From a virus: a stretch of DNA of 32,553 bases. The notes beneath the pieces were generated by a model. That model made no database searches. It saw only the letters and a program-made list of their open reading frames with translations, and was not told where the DNA came from. This document shows, in pieces, positions 1 through 7,890 of this stretch (position 1 is its first letter; every line of letters starts with the position of its first letter). The stretch spans positions 1 through 32,553 of the IMG/VR virus record IMGVR_UViG_3300036884_000037. One strand, 5' to 3'. The position numbers and the translations under genes were made by a program.

Positions 1-170
1 TTGGTTGCATCAGGAATAAGATCTGCAAGAATAGCATCTACTGTAGTCCATCGGGGAGAACGAACCCAAGTGTCCATCATATCCTTGTACTGGGCATAGC
101 AGCGTTCGCCTGCGATCTGAGAGTAGGACAATCCTTCTTTGTTTCTGTCTTCCTGTTTAATGAATGGCAT
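1..170 (-). CDS. Hypothetical phage protein, C-terminus beyond window
   Basis: The reading frame is open from an ATG at 170 to the window edge, giving 56 residues without the C-terminus. It begins MPFIKQEDR, an opening often seen in small phage proteins of unknown function, and contains YAQYKDMMDTWVRSPRW. The GGGGG of the preceding gene's last codons serves as ribosome binding site, and the start overlaps that gene's TAA (TAATATG spacing), so it is the last visible member of the leftward operon. No catalytic motif is visible and no function is assigned. Confidence 0.75.
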   Translation of the reverse strand, partial: MPFIKQEDRNKEGLSYSQIAGERCYAQYKDMMDTWVRSPRWTTVDAILADLIPDAT

Positions 171-171
171 A

Positions 172-564
172 TTAGACCCCCATCATTTCGAGCAATTCAG
201 TAAGGGTACTACAGTGTTTAACTCGTGGTAAGTAATGGAATATATTTTCCTTTGGACCTAGCACCACAATCAATTTTCCCGTACCCAGGGCGTAGCCAAA
301 TTCCACATGCCTTCCTCCACGAACTCCTGCAATCAATGGATCAATAGAGAACATAATTACCACATCCGCTGCATCAATATCTTTGATATCTTGTGCCGCA
401 AATTTGGCCAATTCTTCGGTCGGGATCTGATCCATGCTAATGCCTGGGGGCCAATGTTCTTCCAGCCAGGACGATGTAACTTCAACGTCTCTGGCGCGAA
501 GAATTGTGGCAACACACTGCATATCTCCTTTTTGGGAATACCGAGCAGCTAAGTATGCTTTCAT
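172..564 (-). CDS. Nucleoside 2-deoxyribosyltransferase-like protein
   Basis: This 130-residue protein has the compact Rossmann-like fold signature of the nucleoside 2-deoxyribosyltransferase family. It starts MKAYLAARYS (beta strand and glycine-free turn), has the acidic stretch AAQDIKDIDAADVVI near residues 57-70, and GGRHVEFGYALGTGK near 83-97. Glu88 in that motif matches the catalytic nucleophile position of the family. Members cleave or exchange the N-glycosidic bond of deoxynucleosides or deoxynucleotides. In a phage this would alter nucleotide pools or feed salvage, which is inference. The ATG overlaps the TGA of... rather, is overlapped by the upstream primase stop (ATGA), implying translational coupling. 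The exact substrate cannot be read from sequence. Confidence 0.75.
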   Translation of the reverse strand: MKAYLAARYSQKGDMQCVATILRARDVEVTSSWLEEHWPPGISMDQIPTEELAKFAAQDIKDIDAADVVIMFSIDPLIAGVRGGRHVEFGYALGTGKLIVVLGPKENIFHYLPRVKHCSTLTELLEMMGV

Positions 565-3410
565 ACTATTTTCCTTTCTTCGCCGTCTTCTTTCTTTTCG
601 GCGTTGTAAATTAAGGACATAGCAACGTGTCCGAGTTCCGGCACTGTAAGATCAAATTCCAAACAGGGCTGGGCAATTGTTGGTAAGTATTCGACCCCGC
701 CACCCAGGGCTTTACGTGCATTGGCTTTAAGTAATACCGGACGCGGTTTAATATTACTCAACACTTCAGTAAATTGTTTCATAGATATATATGATTTTCT
801 GAAATGGTCTCGGAGTACGTCCCGAGAAATAAAGAGTCGCTTGCTATCAGTTTCCAGCCGCCCAATAATTGCGCCTTTGATCTCACGATAGACAAATACA
901 TAAGGTCTGCCGGAAGGATCTTTCCGTTTATCACATACCAGAATGTTTCCTGCATAATGTTCCACGAATGCAGCCAGAGCATCTATAGGAGCCACAACCT
1001 GTTCACATTTAGAACCGCGCATATCATGTACAGCGTCAACGAACCAGTCCATTATAGGAGCAATCTCAAAACGAATCAGCCCAAGTTTCTTGGCAATCAA
1101 TCCGCCATAGATAGCTACGGCTCCAAGCGCCGCCCAGAATCTTTCCTCAGAGGCGTTACCTAGTTTTTGCTCCAGTAGATCCATGATCTGATCCAGTTTG
1201 CTCTGATGTTCTTCAACATGAGCAACGAGGTACTGGATGTATTCAACACCAGCATGACCGCAATTTAGCATAACCGCGCGGTACATTTGTTTTGCAATGG
1301 CAGCATCCATTTCCTCAGGGAAAATCTCAAATACACGATTGATTTCCGCAGAAGCATCAGCTTTGGCTTGCCCCAGGCGCTCAACAAGTGAATGGTTTGA
1401 CGATGTAGTTATGACCGTGTTCCATGCATTGATATTGGATTTCTCTACCGCCTTCTGAGTTAGTCGGGCTTTATCCCGTCCCTGTGTAACCTTATAAACA
1501 AAGTCGCTTAGTGCCAGGGGTTCGATATTACTTGTCTCGTCAATGTACATTGGCAATGAGCCAAAGATCCCGAGACGTGAGATCAATGCATTCGGGGTAT
1601 CATCCTTACGACAAGACAGCTTCTCTGGCCGACCATATAGGGACAGAATAAAAGTACCCATTAAGGTTTTCCCAATTCCCGACTTCCCCACAATGGAAAG
1701 AACCGCTCCAGCATAACCAGTAAATTTCATCAGGGGCGCACCGAAGCCACCGGCGAGAAGGGAGAATGCGTGGACAATCATTTCGTCCTGATTCAGAAAC
1801 TCTGTTGCTTGTACCCATGATTCTTTATCTCCTATGCATTTAAACCCCTTAACTAATTCAGGAATATTCTTTGCAAGACCGGCTCCATGTACTTCTTCAC
1901 CTGGGCCATATATATGTTCGCCGAGGATGAACTGTAGGTCATCAACTCGGTCTTCGTCCTCATTACGCCATCCCATTTGACAGAATAGTTTTGACATCTT
2001 CTGCTGGGCTCTTAACCGCATTACATAATTTTCCACATAGGCCCCCATTAGAACTTGTTCCCTTTTCCCTATAACTTGAACATGATGATCGTGAAGTTCG
2101 ATCATGAATGCTTTGGTATCTTTTGGTAAAGATGATCTAATAACGACATCCTTTTCCCCTTCATGTGGCATCATATGTCTAATCGTTATAGCCTCATAAC
2201 CCAGACTGTCGTCATAGGCCACGCGTTCAACCCATAGATCCCAAGGATAAATCATTGTAGAGCCGTCATCATCCTCATAGAAGATCCCATCTTTCGTGCG
2301 TTTAAAGCCTTTGGGGGTCCATTTGCCCTCTTCTGACATCATCTTCCCATACCCAAGAGCAATAGGGGAATGCAGCTTCTTACTATGAGAACAGCCAATG
2401 CAGCCTTGTGGATTAACAGTGCCAAACATATGACACGTAGTAGGAGCTGTCTGAATCTGCTGGTCTTTTAGCTCAGTTGCCTCATATGAATATTCTGGAT
2501 GACCACTAGACCAGAGATGTTGTATCTGGGGATACTCCTCTGTGTAATGCAACAAGCAAAGGGCTGCATACCAGAATGGTTCAGGTACGTTCCCTTTTGT
2601 ATCCCTGATGATCCTCATTTGGTTACATCGTTCTGCAATCTCTAACGCGCTACTTGGTGGTCGGTCAGTGATCCCACTTAGGAATTCGTCGTACTCTGTT
2701 TGTTTCTTTGGCGGTTTAAGCACCGTGGTTTCTATCTTGCGTGCTTTTGCCGCAGTCCCGAGCAAATGAGTAAATGTAACAAATGATATGGGGTCGGCAT
2801 CTTTGATAATGGATACCGGTTTATCAGTTCCGTTTTTCCTGTTGGTTGAACCAGGAGGGCGTAAAATACTGGCTGAATCAGAAGTCCTTGCTGGGTCTGC
2901 CTCAAATTCATAGGCAGTAAGCGTTGATTTTAATAACTGAGCTGTACCCTTCCATTGAGCTTCAGAAAGGTCTTCCTCCATAAACCAATATGCATATAGC
3001 CCGTTGCCAGATCTAACAACACAGGGGAATGGTAGACCTGTTGCGCGTACCATTTCGGATATAGCATTACACCCTGCGGCCTGATTGGCATATGGTTTCT
3101 CAGGACCACAATCTATATCAAGCCAGAAAGCTTTTATTGCGTGTACATTTTCCTGCGATCTGCGTTTCTTGCGCTGGTTCTTCGGGGCATCAGCAGGCAG
3201 GGCATTGTTATATGCCATAGCGGCATCAATTTTTTCAGTAGAATAAGTAGCCTGAGCTAAATAAACTGTATGCCCCTGAGCGTCAAGGGCTATTGCATTT
3301 GAAATTGCGTCATCTAGTGTCTCGAAAAATCTATGCCGAATCCCTTTCGGCCCAACATTGGCCACGCATATTAGACCTTGCGAGGGAAATAACTTTTCAA
3401 AAAAATTCAT
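561..3410 (-). CDS. Primase-polymerase / superfamily 3-like helicase fusion
   Basis: A 949-residue replication protein. The N-terminal part resembles archaeo-eukaryotic (RepB/prim-pol type) primases: WLDID at 96-100 gives the metal-binding DxD, SGNGLYAYW at 134-142 is the second motif, and ILRPPGSTNRK at 182-192 the third. A Cys cluster (C326, C338, C341, with His nearby) follows and could bind zinc. The C-terminal half is a DUF927-like ATPase with Walker A GKSGIGKT at 575-582 and Walker B-like LPMYIDE at 619-625. It probably primes and unwinds at the phage origin. The start has GGAG six bases upstream and a TTGACA promoter at 3443-3470. An oddity is that the second primase motif has Tyr139 where related proteins usually have His. 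Confidence 0.85.
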   Translation of the reverse strand: MNFFEKLFPSQGLICVANVGPKGIRHRFFETLDDAISNAIALDAQGHTVYLAQATYSTEKIDAAMAYNNALPADAPKNQRKKRRSQENVHAIKAFWLDIDCGPEKPYANQAAGCNAISEMVRATGLPFPCVVRSGNGLYAYWFMEEDLSEAQWKGTAQLLKSTLTAYEFEADPARTSDSASILRPPGSTNRKNGTDKPVSIIKDADPISFVTFTHLLGTAAKARKIETTVLKPPKKQTEYDEFLSGITDRPPSSALEIAERCNQMRIIRDTKGNVPEPFWYAALCLLHYTEEYPQIQHLWSSGHPEYSYEATELKDQQIQTAPTTCHMFGTVNPQGCIGCSHSKKLHSPIALGYGKMMSEEGKWTPKGFKRTKDGIFYEDDDGSTMIYPWDLWVERVAYDDSLGYEAITIRHMMPHEGEKDVVIRSSLPKDTKAFMIELHDHHVQVIGKREQVLMGAYVENYVMRLRAQQKMSKLFCQMGWRNEDEDRVDDLQFILGEHIYGPGEEVHGAGLAKNIPELVKGFKCIGDKESWVQATEFLNQDEMIVHAFSLLAGGFGAPLMKFTGYAGAVLSIVGKSGIGKTLMGTFILSLYGRPEKLSCRKDDTPNALISRLGIFGSLPMYIDETSNIEPLALSDFVYKVTQGRDKARLTQKAVEKSNINAWNTVITTSSNHSLVERLGQAKADASAEINRVFEIFPEEMDAAIAKQMYRAVMLNCGHAGVEYIQYLVAHVEEHQSKLDQIMDLLEQKLGNASEERFWAALGAVAIYGGLIAKKLGLIRFEIAPIMDWFVDAVHDMRGSKCEQVVAPIDALAAFVEHYAGNILVCDKRKDPSGRPYVFVYREIKGAIIGRLETDSKRLFISRDVLRDHFRKSYISMKQFTEVLSNIKPRPVLLKANARKALGGGVEYLPTIAQPCLEFDLTVPELGHVAMSLIYNAEKKEDGEERKIV

Positions 3411-3442
3411 ATAGACTCCAATGTTTTCATGGTGAGTCTTAT

Positions 3443-3470
3443 CCTATACCCTATTTCAAATCACTGTCAA
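3443..3470 (-). promoter_or_regulatory. Sigma70-type promoter for the primase-helicase gene
   Basis: On the minus strand TTGACA (3470-3465) is followed after 16 bases by TATAGG (3448-3443). It lies immediately after the stop of the HTH gene and about 30 bases upstream of the primase ATG. The sequence around the -10 (AATAGGGTATAGG) resembles the -10 regions of two other leftward promoters in this window. Confidence 0.6.
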
Positions 3471-3473
3471 CTA

Positions 3474-3740
3474 TTATATTATTTTCGCTATATCGAAGAT
3501 AGCCTTGATCCTATCTTCAGGAGTCAGTCCTTTGGGTAGCGGGAGTAATCCCTGTTTAATTCCGGTAATTAATTTTTTGATCTGATGCATTGCAAACTCA
3601 GCCTGTATCTGAACACGAGGTTCCCGTCCTTGTCTCCAATGATGTAATGTATTCCGTGTCACCCGCATAAGCTGGGCGGCTTCTTCATAGGTAATCCCTG
3701 AAGCTTTTATTGTTTGCTCTATAACTTTAAGATCGAGCAT
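3474..3740 (-). CDS. Small helix-turn-helix DNA-binding protein
   Basis: An 88-residue protein with a helix-turn-helix in ITYEEAAQLMRVTRNTLHHW (about residues 16-35), followed by a basic and helical tail. The start is placed at MLDLKV because GGAGG lies seven bases upstream (GGAGGATACAATG). A longer reading from an upstream ATG has no such site. HTH proteins of this size are typical phage transcription regulators. It sits between the ssDNA-binding protein gene and the promoter of the primase gene, so it may regulate that promoter, which is inference. It ends in TAA just before the -35 box. Confidence 0.75.
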   Translation of the reverse strand: MLDLKVIEQTIKASGITYEEAAQLMRVTRNTLHHWRQGREPRVQIQAEFAMHQIKKLITGIKQGLLPLPKGLTPEDRIKAIFDIAKII

Positions 3741-3796
3741 TGTATCCTCCAAAAACTCCGCTACGGGGATTCCCATAGCGGAGCCATTCTAGTTAC

Positions 3797-4825
3797 TTAC
3801 AGTCCCAGTTTTGCAGATAGATCGGCATCTGAGAATCCGCCAAGTTGTCCCGCGGGAGCTTGATTTCCAGCAAAACCACCAAAGGCGACTGTTGCGTCAG
3901 GAGCGGTTTCTACATGGGCCTCTTCTGCTTTGGCAGCAGGTTTGATCTCACGTACTTTACGATTGTTCTTTGGCGGTGCCTGGGCATTCGGGGTACTAAT
4001 GTCTGCACCGAAAGATCCAAACCCAGGAGCGGCATTTTCAGGAACCTGTTCCTGGACTGGAGCCTGCTGGACTGGAGCCTGCTGGACTGGAGCCGGAAGC
4101 GCAGCAGCGTTTGGAACTTTAATAATGTCCCGTACTTCTACGCTGTCGATCAGTTCATATACATATGACAGAACTGTTTCATCCGCGAGTCCACCGAACG
4201 TGAAGGTAAGTTTCGGATAAGAAACTTTGATGTCGAAGCTGACCATGGTAATTGCTTCAGCCATATGGATACCACGGCTACGCAAACTTGCAACGTATTT
4301 GGCAAAGTTACCGAGGGATGCAGGCGGAATCTTGAACTTAAACGCACCCTGGTCTGATCCTGGGGTTACAGCGGTTATCTTGATATCACGGCATGCTTTA
4401 CCATCAGACGGCTCACCGGTAGCGGTTTTACCTGTACCAAACTGGTTCTTGGCACACCCAGCACATGATGCAGCACATTTATACTCGACCGAAGGATCAG
4501 GTACAATGCCATCCCGCGAGAAACAATCAGGTTTTGTCGGCTCATCGCCTGGGGTATATGCACCGTTGTAAAATACCTTGTCAAACGGACCCTTAGCTCG
4601 AAGGATAATGAGGCCAATTGACGTGCGGTCAATAGCATGATCCTCGCCATCTTTTGACACGATAAACCGCGTACCACTCAGTTTAATCTCAGGAGGAGCA
4701 CCGGTAAAAAGATTTGCAAGAGCATCTTCTTCCATGGTATCCAAGATTGAGCCACACTGCGATCTCAGTGCAAGTACGTGAGCAGGAAGCGTTGCGGGTA
4801 AGTTGTTGAATTGGTCGTCAGACAT
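3797..4825 (-). CDS. Putative ssDNA-binding protein with Cys cluster and flexible tail
   Basis: A 342-residue protein with a folded N-terminal part of about 235 residues that carries a four-Cys motif (CAASCAGC near 116-123 and a further Cys in KACRD) likely to bind zinc. It is followed by a low-complexity Ala/Pro/Gln-rich tail with tandem PVQQA units and a short Gly/Phe/acidic end (GGFSDADLSAKLGL). This architecture of core plus disordered tail with a hydrophobic-acidic tip resembles phage ssDNA-binding proteins, and the position beside primase and helicase genes fits. The assignment rests on layout and context, not on a recognised fold. An AAAGGAG-type site lies before the ATG. Confidence 0.5.
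   Translation of the reverse strand: MSDDQFNNLPATLPAHVLALRSQCGSILDTMEEDALANLFTGAPPEIKLSGTRFIVSKDGEDHAIDRTSIGLIILRAKGPFDKVFYNGAYTPGDEPTKPDCFSRDGIVPDPSVEYKCAASCAGCAKNQFGTGKTATGEPSDGKACRDIKITAVTPGSDQGAFKFKIPPASLGNFAKYVASLRSRGIHMAEAITMVSFDIKVSYPKLTFTFGGLADETVLSYVYELIDSVEVRDIIKVPNAAALPAPVQQAPVQQAPVQEQVPENAAPGFGSFGADISTPNAQAPPKNNRKVREIKPAAKAEEAHVETAPDATVAFGGFAGNQAPAGQLGGFSDADLSAKLGL
4052..4094 (-). repeat. 15-bp tandem repeat coding the PVQQA tail units
   Basis: Two full copies of CTGGACTGGAGCCTG (4052-4066 and 4067-4081) and a partial third (4082-4094) lie head to tail inside the tail of the putative ssDNA-binding protein. Being 15 bp, copy-number change keeps the reading frame. Confidence 0.85.
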
Positions 4826-4854
4826 AGTTTATTTCTCCTTTGTTTTTTATTCGG

Positions 4855-5076
4855 CTATTTGCCGATGTTGTGTTTCATATCCTGATATACCCTGCGATTT
4901 CCGCAAGCGATAGCAGTTGGATTCTTAAAGAATTGTTTGGCCCCCAGCAAAACATGGGACAACGAAACATGGGTCAGTGTCATCATCTGGGGTCCATGCC
5001 CTTCTTGATATTCAGTCTTACGTGGTTCATCACCATACACCATTCGCCTCAGTTCCTTCGCTTTCTTTTCGTTCAT
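4855..5076 (-). CDS. Small basic phage protein of unknown function
   Basis: A 73-residue protein beginning MNEKKAKELRRMVYGD and ending with CGNRRVYQDMKHNIGK. Similar Lys/Arg-rich openings and RRVYQ-like endings occur in uncharacterised phage proteins. The start is chosen at 5076 because AAGGAG lies eight bases upstream. An in-frame extension to 5118 would overlap the Cys-rich mini-gene upstream and lacks a ribosome site. It could bind nucleic acid, judging only by charge. Confidence 0.75.
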   Translation of the reverse strand: MNEKKAKELRRMVYGDEPRKTEYQEGHGPQMMTLTHVSLSHVLLGAKQFFKNPTAIACGNRRVYQDMKHNIGK

Positions 5077-5092
5077 TTTCTTCTCCTTTGGT

Positions 5093-5167
5093 TTAGTTCC
5101 CGCAGAACGGGGCGTCACACTCGTCTATGAAAGGACAATTTTCACAATCCTTCGCACAATGTTCCAT
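5093..5167 (-). CDS. 24-residue Cys-rich mini-protein
   Basis: A short frame from ATG at 5167 to TAA encodes a 24-residue peptide with five cysteines: MEHCAKDCENC near the start, then DECDAPFCGN. The spacing suggests a metal-binding knuckle. AAGGA lies nine bases before the ATG. It lies within 10 bases of the gene on either side in the same operon. The density of Cys and the ribosome site support it being real despite its size. The function is unknown. Confidence 0.55.
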   Translation of the reverse strand: MEHCAKDCENCPFIDECDAPFCGN

Positions 5168-5173
5168 ATCTTT

Positions 5174-5584
5174 TTATCCTTTCCGTATATGCAGTATCCT
5201 GAATGATGAATACTTAATACCAGGAGGTGCAGCATTTGGACGACTACCTTTACTATCCACTTCGCCCATCACTTCAAGCACTGCTGTCTTATTGGCGGAC
5301 TTGTTAAGCAGGTTATCATTCTTTGTCTGCTTAACATACTCCTGGAAGAGATCGTTATCCTCAATGGTCACTGACTCTTCCCTTTTAAAGAAGGCAAGTC
5401 CCACGCCCTTAACAGACGCATTCTGTAGCCCTGCTTTATCAAGTTCGCCTTCAATATATTTAAGTCGGTTCTTCTGGAATTCTTTTAGCCCCATAAGTTC
5501 CGCCTCCAATTCTTTCTCGCGGCGTGCGATCTCGGCCTTGCCCTCCATGTACTTTTCCATTACTGCCTCAATAGTAACCGCCAT
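5174..5584 (-). CDS. Conserved phage coiled-coil protein
   Basis: A 136-residue protein with a charged helical first half (about residues 5-50, EKYMEGKAEIARREKELEAE) that probably forms a coiled coil, followed by a short alpha/beta part with VKGVGLAFFKREESVTIED and ending PPGIKYSSFRILHIRKG. This layout, helical start then a PPGV/I-Y-ending domain, occurs in many phage replication modules without known function. GGGGGG precedes the ATG. Its own promoter with an operator-like palindrome lies at 5612-5640, so it probably heads the transcript that also carries the ssDNA-binding protein gene. Confidence 0.75.
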   Translation of the reverse strand: MAVTIEAVMEKYMEGKAEIARREKELEAELMGLKEFQKNRLKYIEGELDKAGLQNASVKGVGLAFFKREESVTIEDNDLFQEYVKQTKNDNLLNKSANKTAVLEVMGEVDSKGSRPNAAPPGIKYSSFRILHIRKG

Positions 5585-5611
5585 GTGGTGTTCCCCCCTT
5601 TCTTATTTATT

Positions 5612-5640
5612 ACCCTATCAAGATGTATCTTGTTTGTCAA
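5612..5640 (-). promoter_or_regulatory. Promoter with palindromic operator in its spacer
   Basis: On the minus strand TTGACA (5640-5635), a 17-base spacer and TAGGGT (5617-5612). The spacer holds CAAGATACATCTTG (5632-5619), six-base arms that are perfect inverted repeats around a two-base centre, placed where a repressor would block RNA polymerase. It lies 28 bases upstream of the 5174-5584 gene. Confidence 0.6.
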
Positions 5641-5649
5641 GAATTATTT

Positions 5650-5712
5650 CTATAAATCTGCGAGGACTGTTCTTTTTTCTCGATGCAATTCGGACAAATT
5701 TTTGGTCTCCAT
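5650..5712 (-). CDS. Possible 20-residue peptide
   Basis: An ATG at 5712 preceded by AAGGAGATACA, nine bases after the helicase stop and in the same frame, opens a 20-residue charged peptide (METKNLSELHREKRTVLADL). The ribosome site is strong, the product very small. The overlapping +1 frame would read KICPNC, but it has no ATG. It could be a leader peptide or a chance frame. Confidence 0.35.
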   Translation of the reverse strand: METKNLSELHREKRTVLADL

Positions 5713-5721
5713 TGTATCTCC

Positions 5722-7275
5722 TTAATGATCTTTTATTAAATCCAAAACTATCTGTTGCCATGTACATTTTCCGTTCAATACATCATACGCTTTCCACTCT
5801 TCAGGAGCCGCAGCAATATATGCGATGTCCATTTTCACAGTCTGACCACCGCCATCAATACGGGCATTCGCCTGTTCATGTAGTTCATTCTTTCCAACAA
5901 TAGGCGCATACCAAATTATCAATGATGCTGCTGTCAGTTCAAGGCCATGGGCCATACAACCAGGGTGGGCCAAAATGATATGCGGATTTTCGTCGTTCTG
6001 GAATGCACTGAATATCTTATTCCGTTTTCCCGCAGCCACTCCACCGTCTACGACTTCGACTGTCCATTTCTTTCTGAGTTCTCGGGCAAGAGCATCAAGT
6101 ACCCCTGTAAATGGAACAAAGACCAGCACCTTTTCCTCGTTCTCTTCGATCAATTCTTCCAGAACTTTTAAACGCGGTCCAAAGTCCATCTCAGCAATGT
6201 CGCCATTTGCTCCATATACCACGCCACAAGCAATCTGAATAAGTTTTGATACCATTACCGCAGCATTGACCGCTGTAACCTGCGTGTCGCCAATAGAGGT
6301 CAAGGCCTGCTTTTTCATTTGCTCGTAATGTTGTTTCTGTGTGGCTGATAATTCCGCTTGACGATAAACGATATTTGGTTCCATGTCTGTACATACGTCA
6401 CGAGTAAACCTGATCGACGGATAAAGGATCTTGGCCACGGTATCCGCAGCATCATGCCGAGGCAACCATTTATATGGGCCAAACTGTTGCATTGTTAACT
6501 CACGGAATTTAGTGAACGATCCATTCACGTTCTCTGGTTTAACTAATTTGGCTTGTCCATACCCATCGGTAGGAGCGTTTGGGGTTGGTGTTCCGGTCAT
6601 ACCCCATATCCAATGATCTGGTCGAAGATACGTCTTCATATACCCATAGCGTGTCAACTTTTCTTTGCCAGTACGCATCTGGGAATTTCGGTACGTCGAA
6701 ACCTCGTCAATTATTATGTGGTCTATATCAGGTCGATTCCGTAGTTCGTCGTGAATGACCTCGATCCCATCATGGTTAATAACGTAGTAATCCGCCTCGG
6801 AGTTCAAGAGATCACGCCGTTTCTGTGCGCTACCATAAAGAACTTTGAATTTTGAATGTGGGGAATCAATGAACAATGTATCCCCCCATACTCGTTCGAG
6901 TGTGGATAAGGGCGCGGCGATCAAAGTCTTCTTAATCATTTTCTTCTTGCGGAGAAAGTCCGCTGCCCAAATAACGCTATTCGTTTTCCCTGTGCGCATA
7001 GCATTCAGTATAAACGCCCGTTTATTTAACGTGGCAAACGCCGCAGTCTCAACCTGATACCACCTCGGAGTACGCCCTGGGCGAATGGGCCAATTGTAAT
7101 CGAATCGTATAGGACTGGGTGCATCATATCCCATGTTACGCAGAAGTAGGGTATTCTCTATCGTCGCAGGTACAGCCCCGAAAGAATCGGCGTACTTGTA
7201 TACAGGGAAAATAGACATCACATACTCTAACGCTTGGAATACATAGAACCCATTAATCAAACGTACAGGGTACAT
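5722..7275 (-). CDS. SNF2-like superfamily 2 DNA helicase
   Basis: A 517-residue superfamily 2 ATPase. RWYQVETAAF at 71-80 holds the Q-motif glutamine, NAMRTGKT at 91-98 is Walker A, IIIDEVS at 187-193 is motif II (DEVS rather than DEAH), and WGMTGTPTPN at 224-233 is motif III. The second RecA lobe ends with QANARIDGGGQT, a variant of the SNF2 motif VI. Phage members of this group are usually linked to VRR-NUC nucleases and act in recombination or replication. A VRR-NUC gene lies about 1.2 kb upstream in the same operon. GAGGAAC precedes the ATG. Confidence 0.88.
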   Translation of the reverse strand: MYPVRLINGFYVFQALEYVMSIFPVYKYADSFGAVPATIENTLLLRNMGYDAPSPIRFDYNWPIRPGRTPRWYQVETAAFATLNKRAFILNAMRTGKTNSVIWAADFLRKKKMIKKTLIAAPLSTLERVWGDTLFIDSPHSKFKVLYGSAQKRRDLLNSEADYYVINHDGIEVIHDELRNRPDIDHIIIDEVSTYRNSQMRTGKEKLTRYGYMKTYLRPDHWIWGMTGTPTPNAPTDGYGQAKLVKPENVNGSFTKFRELTMQQFGPYKWLPRHDAADTVAKILYPSIRFTRDVCTDMEPNIVYRQAELSATQKQHYEQMKKQALTSIGDTQVTAVNAAVMVSKLIQIACGVVYGANGDIAEMDFGPRLKVLEELIEENEEKVLVFVPFTGVLDALARELRKKWTVEVVDGGVAAGKRNKIFSAFQNDENPHIILAHPGCMAHGLELTAASLIIWYAPIVGKNELHEQANARIDGGGQTVKMDIAYIAAAPEEWKAYDVLNGKCTWQQIVLDLIKDH

Positions 7276-7294
7276 AGTTCCTCACTTTACTTTG

Positions 7295-7394
7295 ACGGCG
7301 GGTGCGGGAACTCGAACCCGCGACAAGATATCCGTTTCTGAGGTGGCCATTTCCACGTCTGCGAAATATCGAGACAAAACCTTGGCCTCGCCGT
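7295..7394 (-). other. tRNA-like element, probably decayed
   Basis: On the minus strand this 100-base segment ends with a T-arm-like hairpin: GCGGG, loop TTCGAGTT, CCCGC. A 6-bp terminal pairing (ACGGCG with CGCCGT) closes it. The T-loop is eight bases rather than seven, no anticodon stem pairs well around the CTCAGAA loop, and no CCA is encoded. It may be a degraded tRNA or an unrelated structured RNA. It lies in the non-coding gap between the helicase and a Cys-rich mini-gene. Confidence 0.3.
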
Positions 7395-7434
7395 AATTAT
7401 TTATCCTTACTATGAACGTGTGCCAGATTCAAAA

Positions 7435-7509
7435 TTAGTCTTCCTCGCCACTTCCTGAACAACCGCCACAATGTTCTGTGATCTGCTTACCAGTTACAAT
7501 GCATTTCAT
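7435..7509 (-). CDS. 24-residue Cys-rich mini-protein
   Basis: The ATG at 7509 overlaps the TGA of the upstream micropeptide (ATGA) and is preceded by GAAGGACACCCA. The peptide begins MKCIVTGKQI and carries HCGGCSGSGEED, a CxxC pair plus an N-terminal Cys and a His. It looks like a one-knuckle metal-binding peptide. The function is unknown. Coupling to the small membrane peptide upstream suggests the two are made together. Confidence 0.55.
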   Translation of the reverse strand: MKCIVTGKQITEHCGGCSGSGEED

Positions 7510-7598
7510 TGGGTGTCCTTCAAAAAAATCCAGATCAAAAACAACGCCACGACAATGTCATTATAATTCTGCGCGATCAGATTGATGATGTGTTCCAT
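7506..7598 (-). CDS. 30-residue single-span membrane micropeptide
   Basis: A frame from ATG at 7598 with AGGAGATGCAATC just upstream encodes 30 residues. A short polar N-terminus (MEHIINLIAQNYN) is followed by a hydrophobic stretch (DIVVALFLIWIFLK) long enough to span a membrane, and a polar end. It overlaps the 3' end of the larger membrane protein gene by 38 bases and is coupled to the Cys-rich mini-gene. It might be holin- or spanin-like, but nothing in the sequence proves this. Confidence 0.55.
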   Translation of the reverse strand: MEHIINLIAQNYNDIVVALFLIWIFLKDTQ

Positions 7599-7854
7599 GA
7601 TTGCATCTCCTAATAGCCATAACTACCCACACGATGTCTGCAACCGCCATGAACAGATTGCAGTAAAGACTGAACCACTGAGTAAGACTATAATAATAGA
7701 AGGTACTCCAAAAAGACCACAATGTAAAGAAGATAGTGGAAGAAATGAAAATTCCTTTTACCTGTTTATCCTTGTGGATCTTATACGCATTTGCCCAGGC
7801 ATATCCAGCACCACCAAAAACAAACACCCCATTTATGAGATCAATCCAGTTCAT
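7561..7854 (-). CDS. Three-helix phage membrane protein (PQ-loop-like)
   Basis: A 97-residue integral membrane protein. Hydrophobic segments cover about residues 5-22, 33-50 and 60-80 with KIHKDKQVKGI between the first two. The pattern MNWIDLINGVFxFGG, DKQVKGI, then WSFWSTFYYYSL resembles small phage membrane proteins distantly similar to PQ-loop transporters. The C-terminal tail is polar (RRCNHGTHHQSD). GGAG sits before the ATG. The role is unknown. Membrane modification during infection is a guess. Confidence 0.75.
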   Translation of the reverse strand: MNWIDLINGVFVFGGAGYAWANAYKIHKDKQVKGIFISSTIFFTLWSFWSTFYYYSLTQWFSLYCNLFMAVADIVWVVMAIRRCNHGTHHQSDRAEL

Positions 7855-7890
7855 ATAATACTCCTACAACCCTAGTGCATCTGTATCCTC

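Noticed and set aside
3293-3502. Small plus-strand frames over the primase gene
   Set aside because: They have no ribosome sites and are antisense to conserved primase motifs.
5650-5720. KICPNC-containing frame downstream of the helicase
   Set aside because: Only an ATT is available as start, whereas the overlapping frame has an ATG with correct spacing. The CxxC is probably coincidence.
5127-5903. 258-residue plus-strand open frame
   Set aside because: It lies opposite the coiled-coil gene and the helicase gene, which have clear motifs and ribosome sites, so it is an antisense shadow.
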